From the NCBI GenBank assembly GCA_024639965.1, contig JAHEGC010000014.1, positions 1 through 33,073 of the forward strand: 33,073 bases of DNA. Direction: 5' to 3'. Below are positions 16,415 to 25,442 of this stretch, in pieces. The translations under genes and the position numbers were made by a program. Every line of letters begins with the position of its first letter. The first letter of the stretch is position 1. The stretch is from Micrococcales bacterium. GTDB lineage: Bacteria > Actinomycetota > Actinomycetes > Actinomycetales > Microbacteriaceae. Below the pieces are notes generated by a model. That model did not search any database, was not told the DNA's origin, and worked only from the letters and a program-made list of their open reading frames with translations.

Positions 16415-16867
16415 ATGAGCGATTTCCACCTCGAAGAACTGAGTGCCCGAACGATTGTGGCGGCGAACGCGCTGACTCTTCGCCCCGGTCAGCAGGACTT
16501 CCTCACGCCCGTGTCGTATTCGCTCGCTGACGCGTTCACGAACCCGTTCACGACGTGGTCGCGCGTCGTGCTGAGCGGGGACACCGTGGTCGGATTCATT
16601 CGCGGCAACTTCGACCCCGAGCACCCTCGCGAGGAGTTTCGCTCGTGCCTCTGGCGCATCAACGTTGCCGCGGAATGGCAGGGCAAAGGCGTCGGTCGCT
16701 TCGCGGTGCAGGAGCTCCTCGCCGAAGCGAAGCGTCGCGGGTTCACGCGCATCACGGTCATCTGGGAACACGGTGCGATGGGGCCTGGTGACTTCTTCAC
16801 ACGCATTGGCTTCTCCCCCGTTGGCGAAACCGAATACGGCGAGGTCATCGGCGCGATCGACGTCTAG
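16415..16867 (+). CDS. GNAT-family N-acetyltransferase
   Basis: The protein has 150 residues. Acetyl-CoA motif A is visible as WRINVAAEWQGKGVGRFAVQELLAEA, with the pyrophosphate loop QGKGVG at 89-94. Motif B corresponds to GDFFTRIGFSPVGETEYG. The N-terminal half has the VVGFIRGNF strand seen in polyamine- or amine-acetylating GNATs, but the acceptor substrate is not identifiable. The ATG at 16415 has no Shine-Dalgarno and is preceded by TAGAGT, so the transcript is probably leaderless. The gene stands alone between icd (divergent) and a short intergenic palindrome, and nothing suggests an operon. Confidence 0.85.
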   Translation: MSDFHLEELSARTIVAANALTLRPGQQDFLTPVSYSLADAFTNPFTTWSRVVLSGDTVVGFIRGNFDPEHPREEFRSCLWRINVAAEWQGKGVGRFAVQELLAEAKRRGFTRITVIWEHGAMGPGDFFTRIGFSPVGETEYGEVIGAIDV

Positions 16868-16873
16868 ACGCGG

Positions 16874-16892
16874 TGGTATCAATCTGATACCA
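16874..16892. promoter_or_regulatory. Perfect 8-bp inverted repeat, operator-like
   Basis: TGGTATCA-ATC-TGATACCA is a perfect palindrome with a 3-nt spacer, just after the GNAT stop and 13 nt before a short RHH-like reading frame. It has no U-tract, so it is not a typical terminator. Its form and place resemble the operators of ribbon-helix-helix antitoxins, which bind palindromes upstream of their own genes. The function is inferred. Confidence 0.5.
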
Positions 16893-16905
16893 GATGGTCC
16901 TGGCA

Positions 16906-16998
16906 ATGACTCTCCGTTTAGACCCTGACCTCGACAACGATCTCGGGGATGTCGCCGAGCTACTTCGCGTGCTTGTTTCCCGCCTCGGCACTCTTTGA
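16906..16998 (+). pseudogene. Short RHH-like frame, possible truncated antitoxin relic
   Basis: An ATG-initiated frame of 30 codons begins MTLRLDPDLDNDLGDVAELL. This start resembles the DNA-contacting beta-strand and first helix of ribbon-helix-helix (CopG/VapB-like) proteins, which commonly open with TLRLDPxLD. Real RHH antitoxins are about 60-90 residues; here the frame ends at residue 30. Its 3' half overlaps, in antisense, the end of the DUF805 gene. No toxin gene follows. It may be a remnant of a toxin-antitoxin operon or a chance resemblance. The similarity was judged by eye over about 20 residues. Confidence 0.4.
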
Positions 16999-17478
16999 GG
17001 GAAGCAACGTCACGATAAACATGAAGACGCCCACCGCGAACGAGAGAATAACGGGCAGTGCCGCAACGCCCATGAGCGCGAAAAGGATCTTTGATTTCTG
17101 ATCGGCGGCCAGGCTGGCATCGAACAGTGCGACGGCGGCGGCAATTGCAGCGCCCGCTACCAATAGGAATGAAATCGCCGGGATGATGTACAGCAACAAC
17201 CACTTGCCCGAGAAACCGGCGTCGTGGAAGCGGCGAACCGTGACGGCGATTCCGGGAATGAGAGTTGCGAGCGCGAAGAGGGCGCCGAGAGATCCGACAA
17301 TCATTCCCGCCGTGGTGGGGTTATTTCGATCGGGGCTCAACGATCCCGCAATGCTCGACAGCGCTTGGGACGTGACACCGGTGAACAATGCCCACCACCA
17401 ATACTCGGATCGAGGTGCGACGCCCCGAAAGGTCGCGTATTTGCTGAAAACCGTCTTGATTGCTTGTGCCAATCCCAT
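16960..17478 (-). CDS. DUF805 membrane protein
   Basis: The protein has 172 residues with about four hydrophobic segments. The N-terminal YATFRGVAPRSEYWWWALF and the mid-protein TVRRFHDAGFSGKWLLLY are the two hallmark motifs of DUF805 (YhaH-like) inner-membrane proteins. The function of the family is not established. The ATG at 17478 has GGGAG about 7 nt upstream. The gene follows purH on the same strand across a 67-bp gap with two small hairpins. The TAG stop lies within the RHH-like frame on the opposite strand. Confidence 0.85.
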   Translation of the reverse strand: MGLAQAIKTVFSKYATFRGVAPRSEYWWWALFTGVTSQALSSIAGSLSPDRNNPTTAGMIVGSLGALFALATLIPGIAVTVRRFHDAGFSGKWLLLYIIPAISFLLVAGAAIAAAVALFDASLAADQKSKILFALMGVAALPVILSFAVGVFMFIVTLLPSKSAEAGNKHAK

Positions 17479-17497
17479 TGCATTCTCCCTTGTTGGA

Positions 17498-17543
17498 CTG
17501 AAGTTATTTCAGCCCTCGCTAGTGCGACTCGTTCAATCTAGCG
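17498..17543. terminator. Two small hairpins between purH and the DUF805 gene
   Basis: CGCTAG (17517-17522) and CTAGCG (17538-17543) can pair around a 15-nt loop just beyond the purH stop. CTGAA (17498-17502) pairs with TTCAG (17508-17512). Read on the minus strand they follow purH in that order, without a T-tract. They may act as a weak or Rho-assisted terminator, or as leader structure of the DUF805 gene. TAACTT (minus, 17506-17501) could be its -10 box. Confidence 0.35.
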
Positions 17544-17545
17544 GG

Positions 17546-19120
17546 TCAGTGGAAAAAGTGACGTTCGTTCGTGAAATACATGGTGATTCCGGCCGCGGCT
17601 GCCGCGGCGATGACTTCTTCATCGCGGATTGATCCGCCGGGTTGGACGACGGCGGTCACTCCCGCATCCAAAAGCACCTGAAGCCCGTCGGCGAAGGGGA
17701 AGAACGCATCGCTCGCAGCGACACTGCCCGCGGCTCGGCCACCGGCCCGGGACACCGCGAGGTGACACGAATCCACTCGGTTGACCTGTCCCATTCCGAT
17801 GCCCACCGACGCACCGTCGCGGGCGAGCAGAATTGCGTTCGACTTCACGGCCCGACACGCTCGCCACGCGAAGTCGAGGTCGGCGAGGGTTTGCGCGGAA
17901 GCGGGTTCCCCCGTGACGAGTGTCCACCCCTCGGCGGGGGCGAAGTGTCGGTCGGAGTCCTGAACGAGGAATCCGCCCGAAACCTGGCGCACCTCGCACG
18001 TGGTCGGAGCGAATCCCTCCGGCAACTGGAGCAGACGCAGGTTCTTCTTGGCGGTAAGCACCTCAAGCGCGTCCGCATCGAACGCGGGTGCGACGATGAC
18101 CTCAGTAAAAATGTCGACGATCGATTCCGCCGCGGCTTTCGTGATGGGACGATTCGCCGCAATCACGCCACCGAATGCGGAGACGGGGTCACACGCGTGA
18201 GCGCGGGCGTGAGCCTCGGCGATCGACACACCCACCGCGATGCCGCAGGGGTTCGCGTGTTTGATGATCGCCACGGCGGGTTCGTCGTGGTCGAAGGCGG
18301 CGCGAAGTGCGGCGTCGGCATCAACGAAGTTGTTATACGACATCTCCTTACCGTGCAACTGGTTCGCTTGGGCGATCCCCGCGCCGATCGGGTCGCCGTA
18401 GAGCGCGGCTGCCTGGTGGGCGTTTTCGCCGTAGCGGAGGGTGTCGAGTTTGTCCGCGGCGATGCGCAACGCCGGCGCGAAGCCGGAGTCGTCGTGCGGA
18501 TACTCCTCCTGCATCCAGGTCGCCACGGCGGCGTCATACGCGGCGGTGTGAGCGAATGCCCGTCCAGCGAGCACGCGTCGTTGCGCGAGCACCGTTCCGC
18601 CCGACTCCACCGCCGCAATAATCTCGGCGTAATCGCTCGGGTCGACCACAATGGCGACGTTGTGGTGGTTCTTCGCTGACGCACGAACCATCGCCGGGCC
18701 GCCGATGTCAATGTTCTCGACCACCGTTGCGGGCGGCGCACCGCTCACGACGGTCTGAACGAACGGATACAGGTTGACGACCACGAGATCGAACGACTCG
18801 ATGCCCAAGTCGTCGAGCTGCGCGACGTGCGCGTCGTAACGCCGGTCCGCGAGGATGCCCCCGTGAATTGCGGGGTGCAGCGTCTTTACTCGACCATCCA
18901 GCGACTCGGGGAAACCGGTCACTTCGCTCACCTCGCGAACGAAAATTCCGGCGTCGCGAATGGTCTGACACGTGGAGCCCGTTGAGACGAGGTCGACGCC
19001 GGCGTCGGATAACGCGCGCGCGAGAACGAGTAGGTCGGTCTTGTCGCTCACCGAAATGAGCGCACGCGCGACGGGGACGCGGTCGAACTCACGGTCGGGT
19101 GTGGGCAATGCGGAAACCAT
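17546..19120 (-). CDS. purH: Bifunctional AICAR transformylase / IMP cyclohydrolase
   Basis: The protein has 524 residues, normal length. The N-terminal ~150 residues form the IMP cyclohydrolase (MGS-like) domain with [17 protein letters not shown]. The rest is AICAR formyltransferase, with the catalytic Lys287-His288 in [13 protein letters not shown] and a C-terminal [17 protein letters not shown] block. It uses 10-formyl-THF to complete the purine ring and then closes it to IMP, the substrate of GuaB. The ATG at 19120 overlaps the purN stop by one base (TGATG) with GGAG just upstream, so purN and purH are coupled. Confidence 0.97.
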   Translation of the reverse strand: MVSALPTPDREFDRVPVARALISVSDKTDLLVLARALSDAGVDLVSTGSTCQTIRDAGIFVREVSEVTGFPESLDGRVKTLHPAIHGGILADRRYDAHVAQLDDLGIESFDLVVVNLYPFVQTVVSGAPPATVVENIDIGGPAMVRASAKNHHNVAIVVDPSDYAEIIAAVESGGTVLAQRRVLAGRAFAHTAAYDAAVATWMQEEYPHDDSGFAPALRIAADKLDTLRYGENAHQAAALYGDPIGAGIAQANQLHGKEMSYNNFVDADAALRAAFDHDEPAVAIIKHANPCGIAVGVSIAEAHARAHACDPVSAFGGVIAANRPITKAAAESIVDIFTEVIVAPAFDADALEVLTAKKNLRLLQLPEGFAPTTCEVRQVSGGFLVQDSDRHFAPAEGWTLVTGEPASAQTLADLDFAWRACRAVKSNAILLARDGASVGIGMGQVNRVDSCHLAVSRAGGRAAGSVAASDAFFPFADGLQVLLDAGVTAVVQPGGSIRDEEVIAAAAAAGITMYFTNERHFFH

Positions 19121-19707
19121 CAGTTCTCCTCGATTGCGGCGGATTCGCGCGCGGCGATGTCGCGAACGACTTCGGCCAACAGCTCGCGCTCAACATTCTT
19201 TATTCGTTCGTGCAGGGAATCTTCCGTGTCGCTCTCAAGAACCGGGACGCGACGTTGGGCGAGAATCGGGCCGGTGTCAACACCGTCGTCGACGACGATG
19301 ACGCTCGCTCCCGTCTCGGTGACTCCCGCGGCAATCGCATCACGCACCGCGTGGGCGCCGGGGAACTCGGGGAGAAAGGCGGGGTGAGTGTTGAGCAGCA
19401 TCGGCGCAAACCGACGCACGAACACGGACGGCATAAGTCGCATGAACCCCGAGAGAATCACGAGATCAGGTTCGAACGACGCGACACGGTCCGCGAGGCG
19501 TGAACCCCAGGCGTCGCGGTCATCGCCCGTCGCGAACGGTTCGACGAATGTCGGAATTCCGAACTGTCTGGCATGCGCAAGCCCGCTGGCGTCGACGTCC
19601 GCTCCGACCGCGACGACGGTCGCATCAACCGCTCCGGACGCACAGAGGTCGAGAAATGCCCGCAGGTTCGATCCCGAACCCGAGATGAGGACGACGACTC
19701 GGAGCAC
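19120..19707 (-). CDS. purN: Phosphoribosylglycinamide formyltransferase
   Basis: The protein has 195 residues. Folate-dependent GAR transformylase features are complete: [13 protein letters not shown] (9-20), catalytic N106 and H108 in [15 protein letters not shown], and D144 in [11 protein letters not shown]. It transfers a formyl group from 10-formyl-THF to GAR, the third step of purine synthesis, and so depends on FolD/GlyA chemistry encoded in the same window. The GTG start at 19707 lies 6 nt from TAAACT and has only a weak GGCGGA upstream; a leaderless transcript is possible. It is coupled to purH downstream. Confidence 0.95.
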   Translation of the reverse strand: MLRVVVLISGSGSNLRAFLDLCASGAVDATVVAVGADVDASGLAHARQFGIPTFVEPFATGDDRDAWGSRLADRVASFEPDLVILSGFMRLMPSVFVRRFAPMLLNTHPAFLPEFPGAHAVRDAIAAGVTETGASVIVVDDGVDTGPILAQRRVPVLESDTEDSLHERIKNVERELLAEVVRDIAARESAAIEEN

Positions 19708-19713
19708 TCCGCC

Positions 19714-19719
19714 AGTTTA
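19714..19719 (-). promoter_or_regulatory. Leaderless -10 box for purN overlapping a stop codon
   Basis: The minus strand reads TAAACT, then 6 nt, then the purN GTG. The TAA of this box is also the stop codon of the DUF6350 gene. It would give purNH their own leaderless transcript in addition to read-through. No clear -35 is visible. Confidence 0.45.
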
Positions 19720-20910
19720 CCGAGAGCGCGTCACGGCGACTCGGGCGAGCGCAACGACGAGCGCTCCCGCGAAAACCTCGGTGCCGAGGAACGCGGCGAC
19801 GGCGATCGGGTCGATACCGAATTGGACGAATCGGCCGGGGCCGACTGAACCGCTCGCGAGCGAACCAATCGCCAACGCACCAATCGCGGTGAGCGCGCCT
19901 GCCGAAACGGCGGTCGTCGTCGCGCTCACCAGGTCATCGCCGAGCGTTCCCTGGCCGGGGGTCACGGAGCTGATACGAAAGGTGCGTCCGCTAACGATGG
20001 CCGCCACGATGACGGGAATGAGGCACACCCAAACGCCGACGACCACGGTGGTGGGGAGTGCGCCGAGGATGGGAATAGCGGGAACCGCTCCGATGGTCGA
20101 GGCGAACGGTGTGACGAGTGAGCCCGCGCCTAGCGCGAAGCCTGGCCCGCTGATCCAGGCGATGCTCCACACGATGAGCACAGGCGCAAGAGCCAGTTGG
20201 AGCAGTGCGACAACGAATCCGCCGAAAACCCCCGAGTGCAGTGATTCGTAGAGGGCGATTTCGGTGGGGAACCCCGCGACGACGCACGCGGCAACGGTGA
20301 AGGAACCGAGTGCCGTGAGCGCGAGCACCGAGCCGAGAGCGATGCGTCCCGCATCGGCGAGAACCGTCGACCACCGGGCGAAGCCGTCGAGGCGAAGGAA
20401 CGGTGTTCCCGTGGGCGATTCCCATGGTCGCCATCCGACGATCATTCCGAGAACGAAGGCCGACGTCACGCGGACTGTCCCCGACGTGACGTCGAGTTGC
20501 ACCGTATCGGTGGATGCGCTCCACATTGTCAACGCGGCGAGCGCAGCGACGAAACCGATGAACAGGCCGGCGACGAGAGGCGCGTCGTCGGCAACGGCGA
20601 TTCGCGTACCGGCGCGCCGTCCCAGGAACGCGGTGACCAGTGCGAATCCGAAGGGCGCTAGCGTCACGTCAAAAACGTTGTTCGGCGCCGCGAATATTCC
20701 ACTCACATCGGCGAGATCGACGTGAATCGGAGCGCCGTGACCCAGCGCCCACAGGTCGACCGAGACGCGCCAAACGTCCAGCGGCGTGATCGCGTTTCCG
20801 GCGAGACTCGCCCAGCCCAACAGCCCCACCGCGAGCGCAACCGCGACGCCGACGGCGACAACGAACAGCGCTTCAAGAAGAGCGAAGAGTGCGACGAGCC
20901 CGCGAGACAC
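19717..20910 (-). CDS. DUF6350 (PerM-like) multi-pass membrane protein
   Basis: The protein has 397 residues, mostly hydrophobic, with about ten predicted membrane segments. No catalytic motif is seen. Position between sucD and purN on the same strand, size and topology match the actinobacterial DUF6350 family, often named cell-division protein PerM; the function here is inferred from that name only. The GTG start at 20910 is 2 nt after the sucD stop with no clear Shine-Dalgarno, which implies translational coupling. The alternative is an unrelated uncharacterised membrane protein at a conserved location. Confidence 0.75.
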   Translation of the reverse strand: MSRGLVALFALLEALFVVAVGVAVALAVGLLGWASLAGNAITPLDVWRVSVDLWALGHGAPIHVDLADVSGIFAAPNNVFDVTLAPFGFALVTAFLGRRAGTRIAVADDAPLVAGLFIGFVAALAALTMWSASTDTVQLDVTSGTVRVTSAFVLGMIVGWRPWESPTGTPFLRLDGFARWSTVLADAGRIALGSVLALTALGSFTVAACVVAGFPTEIALYESLHSGVFGGFVVALLQLALAPVLIVWSIAWISGPGFALGAGSLVTPFASTIGAVPAIPILGALPTTVVVGVWVCLIPVIVAAIVSGRTFRISSVTPGQGTLGDDLVSATTTAVSAGALTAIGALAIGSLASGSVGPGRFVQFGIDPIAVAAFLGTEVFAGALVVALARVAVTRSR

Positions 20911-20912
20911 GG

Positions 20913-21797
20913 CTAGAGGGAGGCGATGACCTCGCGCATCAACTGCGCGGTCTCGCTCGGGGTCTTGCCCACGCGAACTCCGGCCGCCTCGAGGGCCTCC
21001 TTCTTCGCCTGAGCCGTTCCCGACGATCCTGACACGATCGCTCCGGCGTGACCCATCGTCTTGCCCTCGGGAGCCGTGAAGCCCGCGACGTAGCCGACGA
21101 CCGGCTTCGTGACGTTGGCCTTGATGAAGTCGGCGGCACGCTCCTCCGCGTCTCCCCCGATCTCACCGATCATGACGATTGCCTTGGTCTCGGGGTCCGC
21201 CTCGAACGCCGCGAGAGCGTCGATGTGCGTGGTTCCGATGATGGGGTCTCCGCCGATACCGATCGCGGTCGAGAACCCAATGTCGCGGAGCTCGAACATC
21301 ATCTGGTAGGTGAGCGTTCCCGACTTCGAGACGAGTCCGATCGGGCCGTTACCCGTGATGGTCGCGGGAGTGATGCCCGCGAGCGCCTCACCGGGGGTGA
21401 TGATTCCGGGGCAGTTCGGCCCGATGATGCGGCTCGTGCCCTCCTTCTTCGCGTACGCCCAGAACTCGGCGGTGTCTTGCACCGGAATTCCCTCGGTGAT
21501 GACAACGATGAGCGGCATCCCCGCGTCGATCGCTTCGACGACGGCATCCTTCGCGAAGGCGGGCGGCACGAAGACGACCGACACGTCGGCGCCCTTCTCC
21601 GCCATCGCCTCGGCGACGGTGCCGAATACGGGGAGGGTGACATCACCGTGTTCGACGGTCGTTCCCGCCTTGCGGGCGTTCACCCCACCGACGACCTGAG
21701 TACCAGCCTTGAGCATCAGCGCGGTGTGCTTGGAGCCCTCGCCGCCGGTGATGCCCTGAACGATGACACGCGAATCCTTGTTGAGAAAAATCGACAT
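20913..21797 (-). CDS. sucD: Succinyl-CoA synthetase alpha subunit
   Basis: The protein has 294 residues. The CoA-binding Rossmann domain is N-terminal ([12 protein letters not shown], near residue 13). [15 protein letters not shown] is central, and the active-site phosphohistidine His250 lies in [21 protein letters not shown]. With SucC it interconverts succinyl-CoA and succinate with ATP or GTP formation in the TCA cycle. The ATG at 21797 is 12 nt after the sucC stop, with AAGGA about 9 nt upstream. It forms a sucCD operon continuing into DUF6350. Confidence 0.97.
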   Translation of the reverse strand: MSIFLNKDSRVIVQGITGGEGSKHTALMLKAGTQVVGGVNARKAGTTVEHGDVTLPVFGTVAEAMAEKGADVSVVFVPPAFAKDAVVEAIDAGMPLIVVITEGIPVQDTAEFWAYAKKEGTSRIIGPNCPGIITPGEALAGITPATITGNGPIGLVSKSGTLTYQMMFELRDIGFSTAIGIGGDPIIGTTHIDALAAFEADPETKAIVMIGEIGGDAEERAADFIKANVTKPVVGYVAGFTAPEGKTMGHAGAIVSGSSGTAQAKKEALEAAGVRVGKTPSETAQLMREVIASL

Positions 21798-21809
21798 TGC
21801 GGTGAATCC

Positions 21810-22973
21810 TTACTTCGCGGCGAGCTCGGCGGCGCGTGCAGCACCGTCGTCCATCGTGGTGGCCAGGGAAACGAGCGGGTGGTTGCGCGCCGCGAGGATT
21901 TCACGGCCCTTTTCGACGCTGTTGCCGTCGAGTCGAACGACGAGCGGTTTGGTCGCTTTGTCTCCGAGTATGTCCAGTGCCGCAACGATTCCGTTGGCGA
22001 CGGCGTCACACGCAGTGATGCCACCGAAGACGTTGACGAACACGCTCTTGACCTGCGCGTCACCGAGGATGACGGAGAGCCCGGCGGCCATGACCTCGGC
22101 GGAGGCGCCTCCTCCGATGTCGAGGAAGTTCGCGGGCTTGACGCCACCAAACTTTTCGCCAGCGTAGGCGACGACGTCGAGCGTCGACATGACGAGTCCG
22201 GCACCGTTTCCGATGATCCCGACCTCACCGTCGAGCTTGACGTAGTTGAGGTCGTTTTCTTTCGCCTTCGCCTCGAGCGGGTCGGCCGCAGCCTTGTCCT
22301 CGAGAGCGGCGTGGTCAGCTTGGCGGAAGTCGGCGTTCGCATCGAGCGTGATCTTGCCATCGAGCGCAAGAACCTCACCCGAACCAGTCAGGACGAGCGG
22401 GTTCACCTCGACGAGCGTCGCATCTTCCTTCGTGTACACGTCGTAGAGCGTGACCAACACTGGCGCGACCTTGTCAACGAGTTCAGCGGGGAACTTCGCG
22501 GCGACCGCGATCTCCTTCGCCTTGGCGAGCGTGATGCCCTCGATGGGGTCGACCTCGACTCGGGCGAGCGCCTCCGGGCGTTCGACGGCGAGCTGTTCGA
22601 TCTCCATGCCGCCCTCGTACGAGCACAGCGAGAGGTACGAGCGGTTGGCGCGGTCGAGGAGCACCGAGAAGTAATACTCCTCCTTGATGTCGGCCCCTTC
22701 GGCGACCATGAGTCGCTTGACGACGTGACCCTTGATGTCGAGTCCGAGGATCGCCTTGGCCGCGTCGAATGCCTCATCGGGAGTTTTGGCGACCTTGACG
22801 CCGCCCGCCTTACCGCGGCCGCCCGTCTTGACCTGAGCTTTGACGACGGTCACTCCGCCGATCTTTTCGGCGGCGGCACGCGCCTCATCCGGGGTGTCGG
22901 CGACGATTCCGCGGAGCACAGGCACGCCGTGCTTCTCGAACATGTCACGGGCTTGGTACTCGTAAAGATCCAC
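21810..22973 (-). CDS. sucC: Succinyl-CoA synthetase beta subunit
   Basis: The protein has 387 residues. It starts [15 protein letters not shown], the standard ATP-grasp N-terminus. It contains [17 protein letters not shown] (nucleotide loop), [18 protein letters not shown] and [11 protein letters not shown] with the metal and CoA-side residues of the beta subunit. It is the nucleotide-binding half of the SucCD complex. The GTG at 22973 is chosen over the upstream ATG near 23024 because family members begin at this point; GGAT lies about 7 nt before it. The gene opens the sucCD transcription unit. Confidence 0.95.
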   Translation of the reverse strand: MDLYEYQARDMFEKHGVPVLRGIVADTPDEARAAAEKIGGVTVVKAQVKTGGRGKAGGVKVAKTPDEAFDAAKAILGLDIKGHVVKRLMVAEGADIKEEYYFSVLLDRANRSYLSLCSYEGGMEIEQLAVERPEALARVEVDPIEGITLAKAKEIAVAAKFPAELVDKVAPVLVTLYDVYTKEDATLVEVNPLVLTGSGEVLALDGKITLDANADFRQADHAALEDKAAADPLEAKAKENDLNYVKLDGEVGIIGNGAGLVMSTLDVVAYAGEKFGGVKPANFLDIGGGASAEVMAAGLSVILGDAQVKSVFVNVFGGITACDAVANGIVAALDILGDKATKPLVVRLDGNSVEKGREILAARNHPLVSLATTMDDGAARAAELAAK

Positions 22974-23033
22974 CGTTATCCAATCGACAGAAGTCAGAAT
23001 CGGTCGGGGCGGAACGCCCATCAACCGTGGTCC

Positions 23034-23068
23034 AGCCTACTCCCGCGTTCGGGCGTGCCCGTCACGCC
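23034..23068 (-). promoter_or_regulatory. Gap between pcrA and sucC: hairpin and possible sucC -10 box
   Basis: This lies in the 106-bp gap 22974-23079, the largest in the window. GGCGTG (23052-23057) and CACGCC (23063-23068) form a perfect 6-bp stem with a 5-nt loop shortly after the pcrA stop, without a T-tract. On the minus strand TAGGCT (23039-23034) could be the sucC -10 box, giving a leader of about 54 nt. Neither call is strong. Confidence 0.3.
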
Positions 23069-23079
23069 AATTCGCCCCG

Positions 23080-25383
23080 TCAGAGCTTTTCGATGGGCGC
23101 GATCTTGATGAGGAGCTTCTTCTTGCCCTCGGAATCGAACTGCACCTCGGCGATGCGCTTGGCGCCCTCGCCCGTGACCGCGAGAACACGACCAGTTCCG
23201 AAATCGTCGTGACGAATGCGGTCGCCGACGGCGAGTTCGAGATCCCCGTTGTCGCGAACGGTGCGCGTGATCGCGGCGGTCCACTCCCGCTTGGGCCGTT
23301 CCGCACGGTCCGCGCCGGATCGTGACGCGAACGACGGCGCAAGGGAACGTCGGCCCGATTCGCGCCAGTCGACGAGCGACGCGGGGATTTCATCGAGGAA
23401 CCGGCTCGGCATACACCCGGCGATTTCGCCGAACGTGGCGCGCGACGTCGCCAGCGAGAGATACAACTTCTTTCGCGCTCGGGTGATACCCACGTAAAAG
23501 AGTCGGCGTTCCTCCTGCACCCCACCGGCCTCGGCGAGCGAGATTCGGTGCGGAAGAATTTCCTCTTCGATACCGGTGATGAACACCGCATCGAATTCGA
23601 GCCCCTTCGCGGTGTGGAGGGTCATCAGGCTAACGGTTCCACTCTCGTCATCGAGGTCGTCCGCCGCCGACGACAGCGCGACCTCGGTGAGGAAGTCGAT
23701 GAGAGTGCCCTCGGGGTTCTGCACCTGAAATTCGCGAGTGAGACCGACGAGTTCCTCGACGTTTTCGGCGCGCGCATTCTCCTGGGGGTCACGACTCTCT
23801 TTGAGAAGGATGAGGTAGCCGGTCTCCTCGAGGAGCGGCAGAATCACATCGACCACACGTGCGGTGGGCACCGTCGCCGCGATGCGGTCCAGCATGTCGA
23901 CAAATGCGCGGATGGTTGTCGCGGCTTTGGCACCGAGCCCGATCGACTCGACCTGACGCATCGCCTCGCGGAAGGAAATCTGGTTGTCGTCGGCGAAGCG
24001 CTGAATGTTCGACTCGCTCACGTCTCCGATTCCGCGCTTGGGAGTGTTGAGAATGCGGCGGTGTGCGAGCCCGTCGTCGGGGTTCGCGACGGCGACGAGA
24101 TACGCGAGCACGTCTTTGATTTCCATGCGCTCGTAGAACTTTGTGCCCCCGATGAGTCGGTACGGAACGCCCGATCGCATGAGCACTTCTTCGAGTGCAC
24201 GCGTCTGCGCGTTGGTTCGATAGAACACCGCCATGTCGCGATAGGGCATGCCGCCGTCGTGAAGTGACACGATCTCGTCGGCGACGAACTGCGCCTCGTC
24301 GTGTTGGGTGACACCGGTGAAACCGGTGATGCGATCGCCCTGACCGCGGTCGGAGAACAGCCGCTTCGACATGGAGGTGTCGAAATTGTTACCGATCACC
24401 GCGTTCGCGGCGTCGAGGATGTTCTGGGTCGAACGGTAATTCTGCTCGAGCACGACCACCGACGTGCCGGGGAAATCGTTGCGGAACTCGAGGATGTTAC
24501 GGATGTCGGCGCCGCGGAACGCGTAGATCGACTGGTCAGAGTCACCGACGACCGTGAGCGTGGCCGGATCGATGCCGCCCTCGACGTTGTACAACACGGG
24601 AGGGGTCTCCGCGGGAACGTGTTCGGGTCGAACGGGGCGCGTGAGTTCGTGAATGAGTTCGTATTGCGCCTTGTTCGTGTCTTGGTATTCGTCGACGAAC
24701 ACGTGGCGGAAGCGACGTTGGTACAGCGCGCGCACCTCGGGGAAGGCTCGGAACAGAAACACGGTCTGGCCGATGAGGTCGTCGAAGTCGAACGCGTTGG
24801 CGCGGCGGAGTTCCTGCGTGTACCGACGGAACACCTCGAGGAACATCATCTCGTTGGGGTCGTCGGGGTTCGCCTGACTCGCGAACCCGTCGACATCGAT
24901 CAGCTCGTTCTTGAGTCTCGACATCTTGGAGAGCACACCGCCGGGAGTGAGCCCCATCGACTCCGCCTCGAACTCCTTGAGAATCCGTTTGACGAGTGAC
25001 TTCGAATCGGCCGAATCGTAAATCGTGAACGCGGTCGGGAACCCGAAGCGTTGAGCTTCGTTGCGCAAAATGCGAACGCACGCGGAGTGGAAGGTCGAGA
25101 TCCACATTCCGCGCGCTTCCTCGCCCACGTAATTCGCGATACGTTCGCGCATCTCGGCGGCAGCCTTGTTGGTGAAGGTGATCGCGAGAATCTGGCTCGG
25201 CCACGCCTCGCGGTTCTTGAGGAGCAGCGCGATACGCCGGGTGAGAACGGCGGTCTTACCCGAGCCGGCGCCGGCGACGATGAGCAGAGCGGGTCCGCGG
25301 TGCGCGACGGCTTGTGCCTGGTTCGGATTGAGACCCTCGAGGAGCGGCTCGGCGGGGTCGATTGCGACGGGAGAATTCGACAT
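23080..25383 (-). CDS. pcrA: ATP-dependent DNA helicase PcrA / UvrD1
   Basis: The protein has 767 residues, a superfamily 1A helicase. Motifs in order: Q-motif LNPNQAQAV, Walker A AGAGSGKT (Lys43), DEYQDT (II), VVGDSDQSIYAFRGAD (III), LEQNYRST (IV), TLMTLHTAKGLEFDAVF (V) and RLFYVGITRARKKLYL (VI). The C-terminal ~50 residues (VGDRIRHDDFGTGRV to EVQFDSEGKKKLLI) form the Tudor-like domain that binds RNA polymerase in PcrA and UvrD. It acts in nucleotide excision repair and in removal of roadblocks to replication. The start is set at the ATG at 25383, with GGAG 4 nt and TAAACT 8 nt upstream; longer frames lack homology. Confidence 0.96.
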   Translation of the reverse strand: MSNSPVAIDPAEPLLEGLNPNQAQAVAHRGPALLIVAGAGSGKTAVLTRRIALLLKNREAWPSQILAITFTNKAAAEMRERIANYVGEEARGMWISTFHSACVRILRNEAQRFGFPTAFTIYDSADSKSLVKRILKEFEAESMGLTPGGVLSKMSRLKNELIDVDGFASQANPDDPNEMMFLEVFRRYTQELRRANAFDFDDLIGQTVFLFRAFPEVRALYQRRFRHVFVDEYQDTNKAQYELIHELTRPVRPEHVPAETPPVLYNVEGGIDPATLTVVGDSDQSIYAFRGADIRNILEFRNDFPGTSVVVLEQNYRSTQNILDAANAVIGNNFDTSMSKRLFSDRGQGDRITGFTGVTQHDEAQFVADEIVSLHDGGMPYRDMAVFYRTNAQTRALEEVLMRSGVPYRLIGGTKFYERMEIKDVLAYLVAVANPDDGLAHRRILNTPKRGIGDVSESNIQRFADDNQISFREAMRQVESIGLGAKAATTIRAFVDMLDRIAATVPTARVVDVILPLLEETGYLILLKESRDPQENARAENVEELVGLTREFQVQNPEGTLIDFLTEVALSSAADDLDDESGTVSLMTLHTAKGLEFDAVFITGIEEEILPHRISLAEAGGVQEERRLFYVGITRARKKLYLSLATSRATFGEIAGCMPSRFLDEIPASLVDWRESGRRSLAPSFASRSGADRAERPKREWTAAITRTVRDNGDLELAVGDRIRHDDFGTGRVLAVTGEGAKRIAEVQFDSEGKKKLLIKIAPIEKL

Positions 25384-25391
25384 GTGGCTCC

Positions 25392-25397
25392 AGTTTA
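25392..25397 (-). promoter_or_regulatory. -10 box for pcrA
   Basis: TAAACT on the minus strand ends 8 nt before the pcrA ATG. Initiation about 7 nt downstream would leave a leader of only about 2 nt, although GGAG is also present in the DNA 4 nt before the ATG. The 59-bp divergent gap 25384-25442 contains this and the DUF4190 promoter. Confidence 0.45.
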
Positions 25398-25407
25398 GGC
25401 GCGTGAA

Positions 25408-25436
25408 CCGACACCACCGTGGCGAGAGCTTAGGCT
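25408..25436 (+). promoter_or_regulatory. Leaderless promoter for the DUF4190 gene
   Basis: CCGACA (25408-25413, four of six matches to TTGACA) and TAGGCT (25431-25436) are separated by exactly 17 nt, and TAGGCT ends 6 nt before the GTG at 25443. This is the best -35/-10 pair among the leaderless candidates in the window. Confidence 0.6.
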
Positions 25437-25442
25437 GGCGGC

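Noticed and set aside
16415-16998. GNAT toxin plus RHH antitoxin as an active toxin-antitoxin pair
   Set aside because: GNAT toxins normally follow their RHH partner; here the order is reversed, the RHH-like frame is only 30 codons, and the GNAT reads like a common amine-type acetyltransferase.
21048-23108. Plus-strand open frame of 686 codons opposite sucD, sucC and the pcrA end
   Set aside because: Antisense shadow of three conserved genes; its composition is low-complexity charged residues and no start signal was seen.
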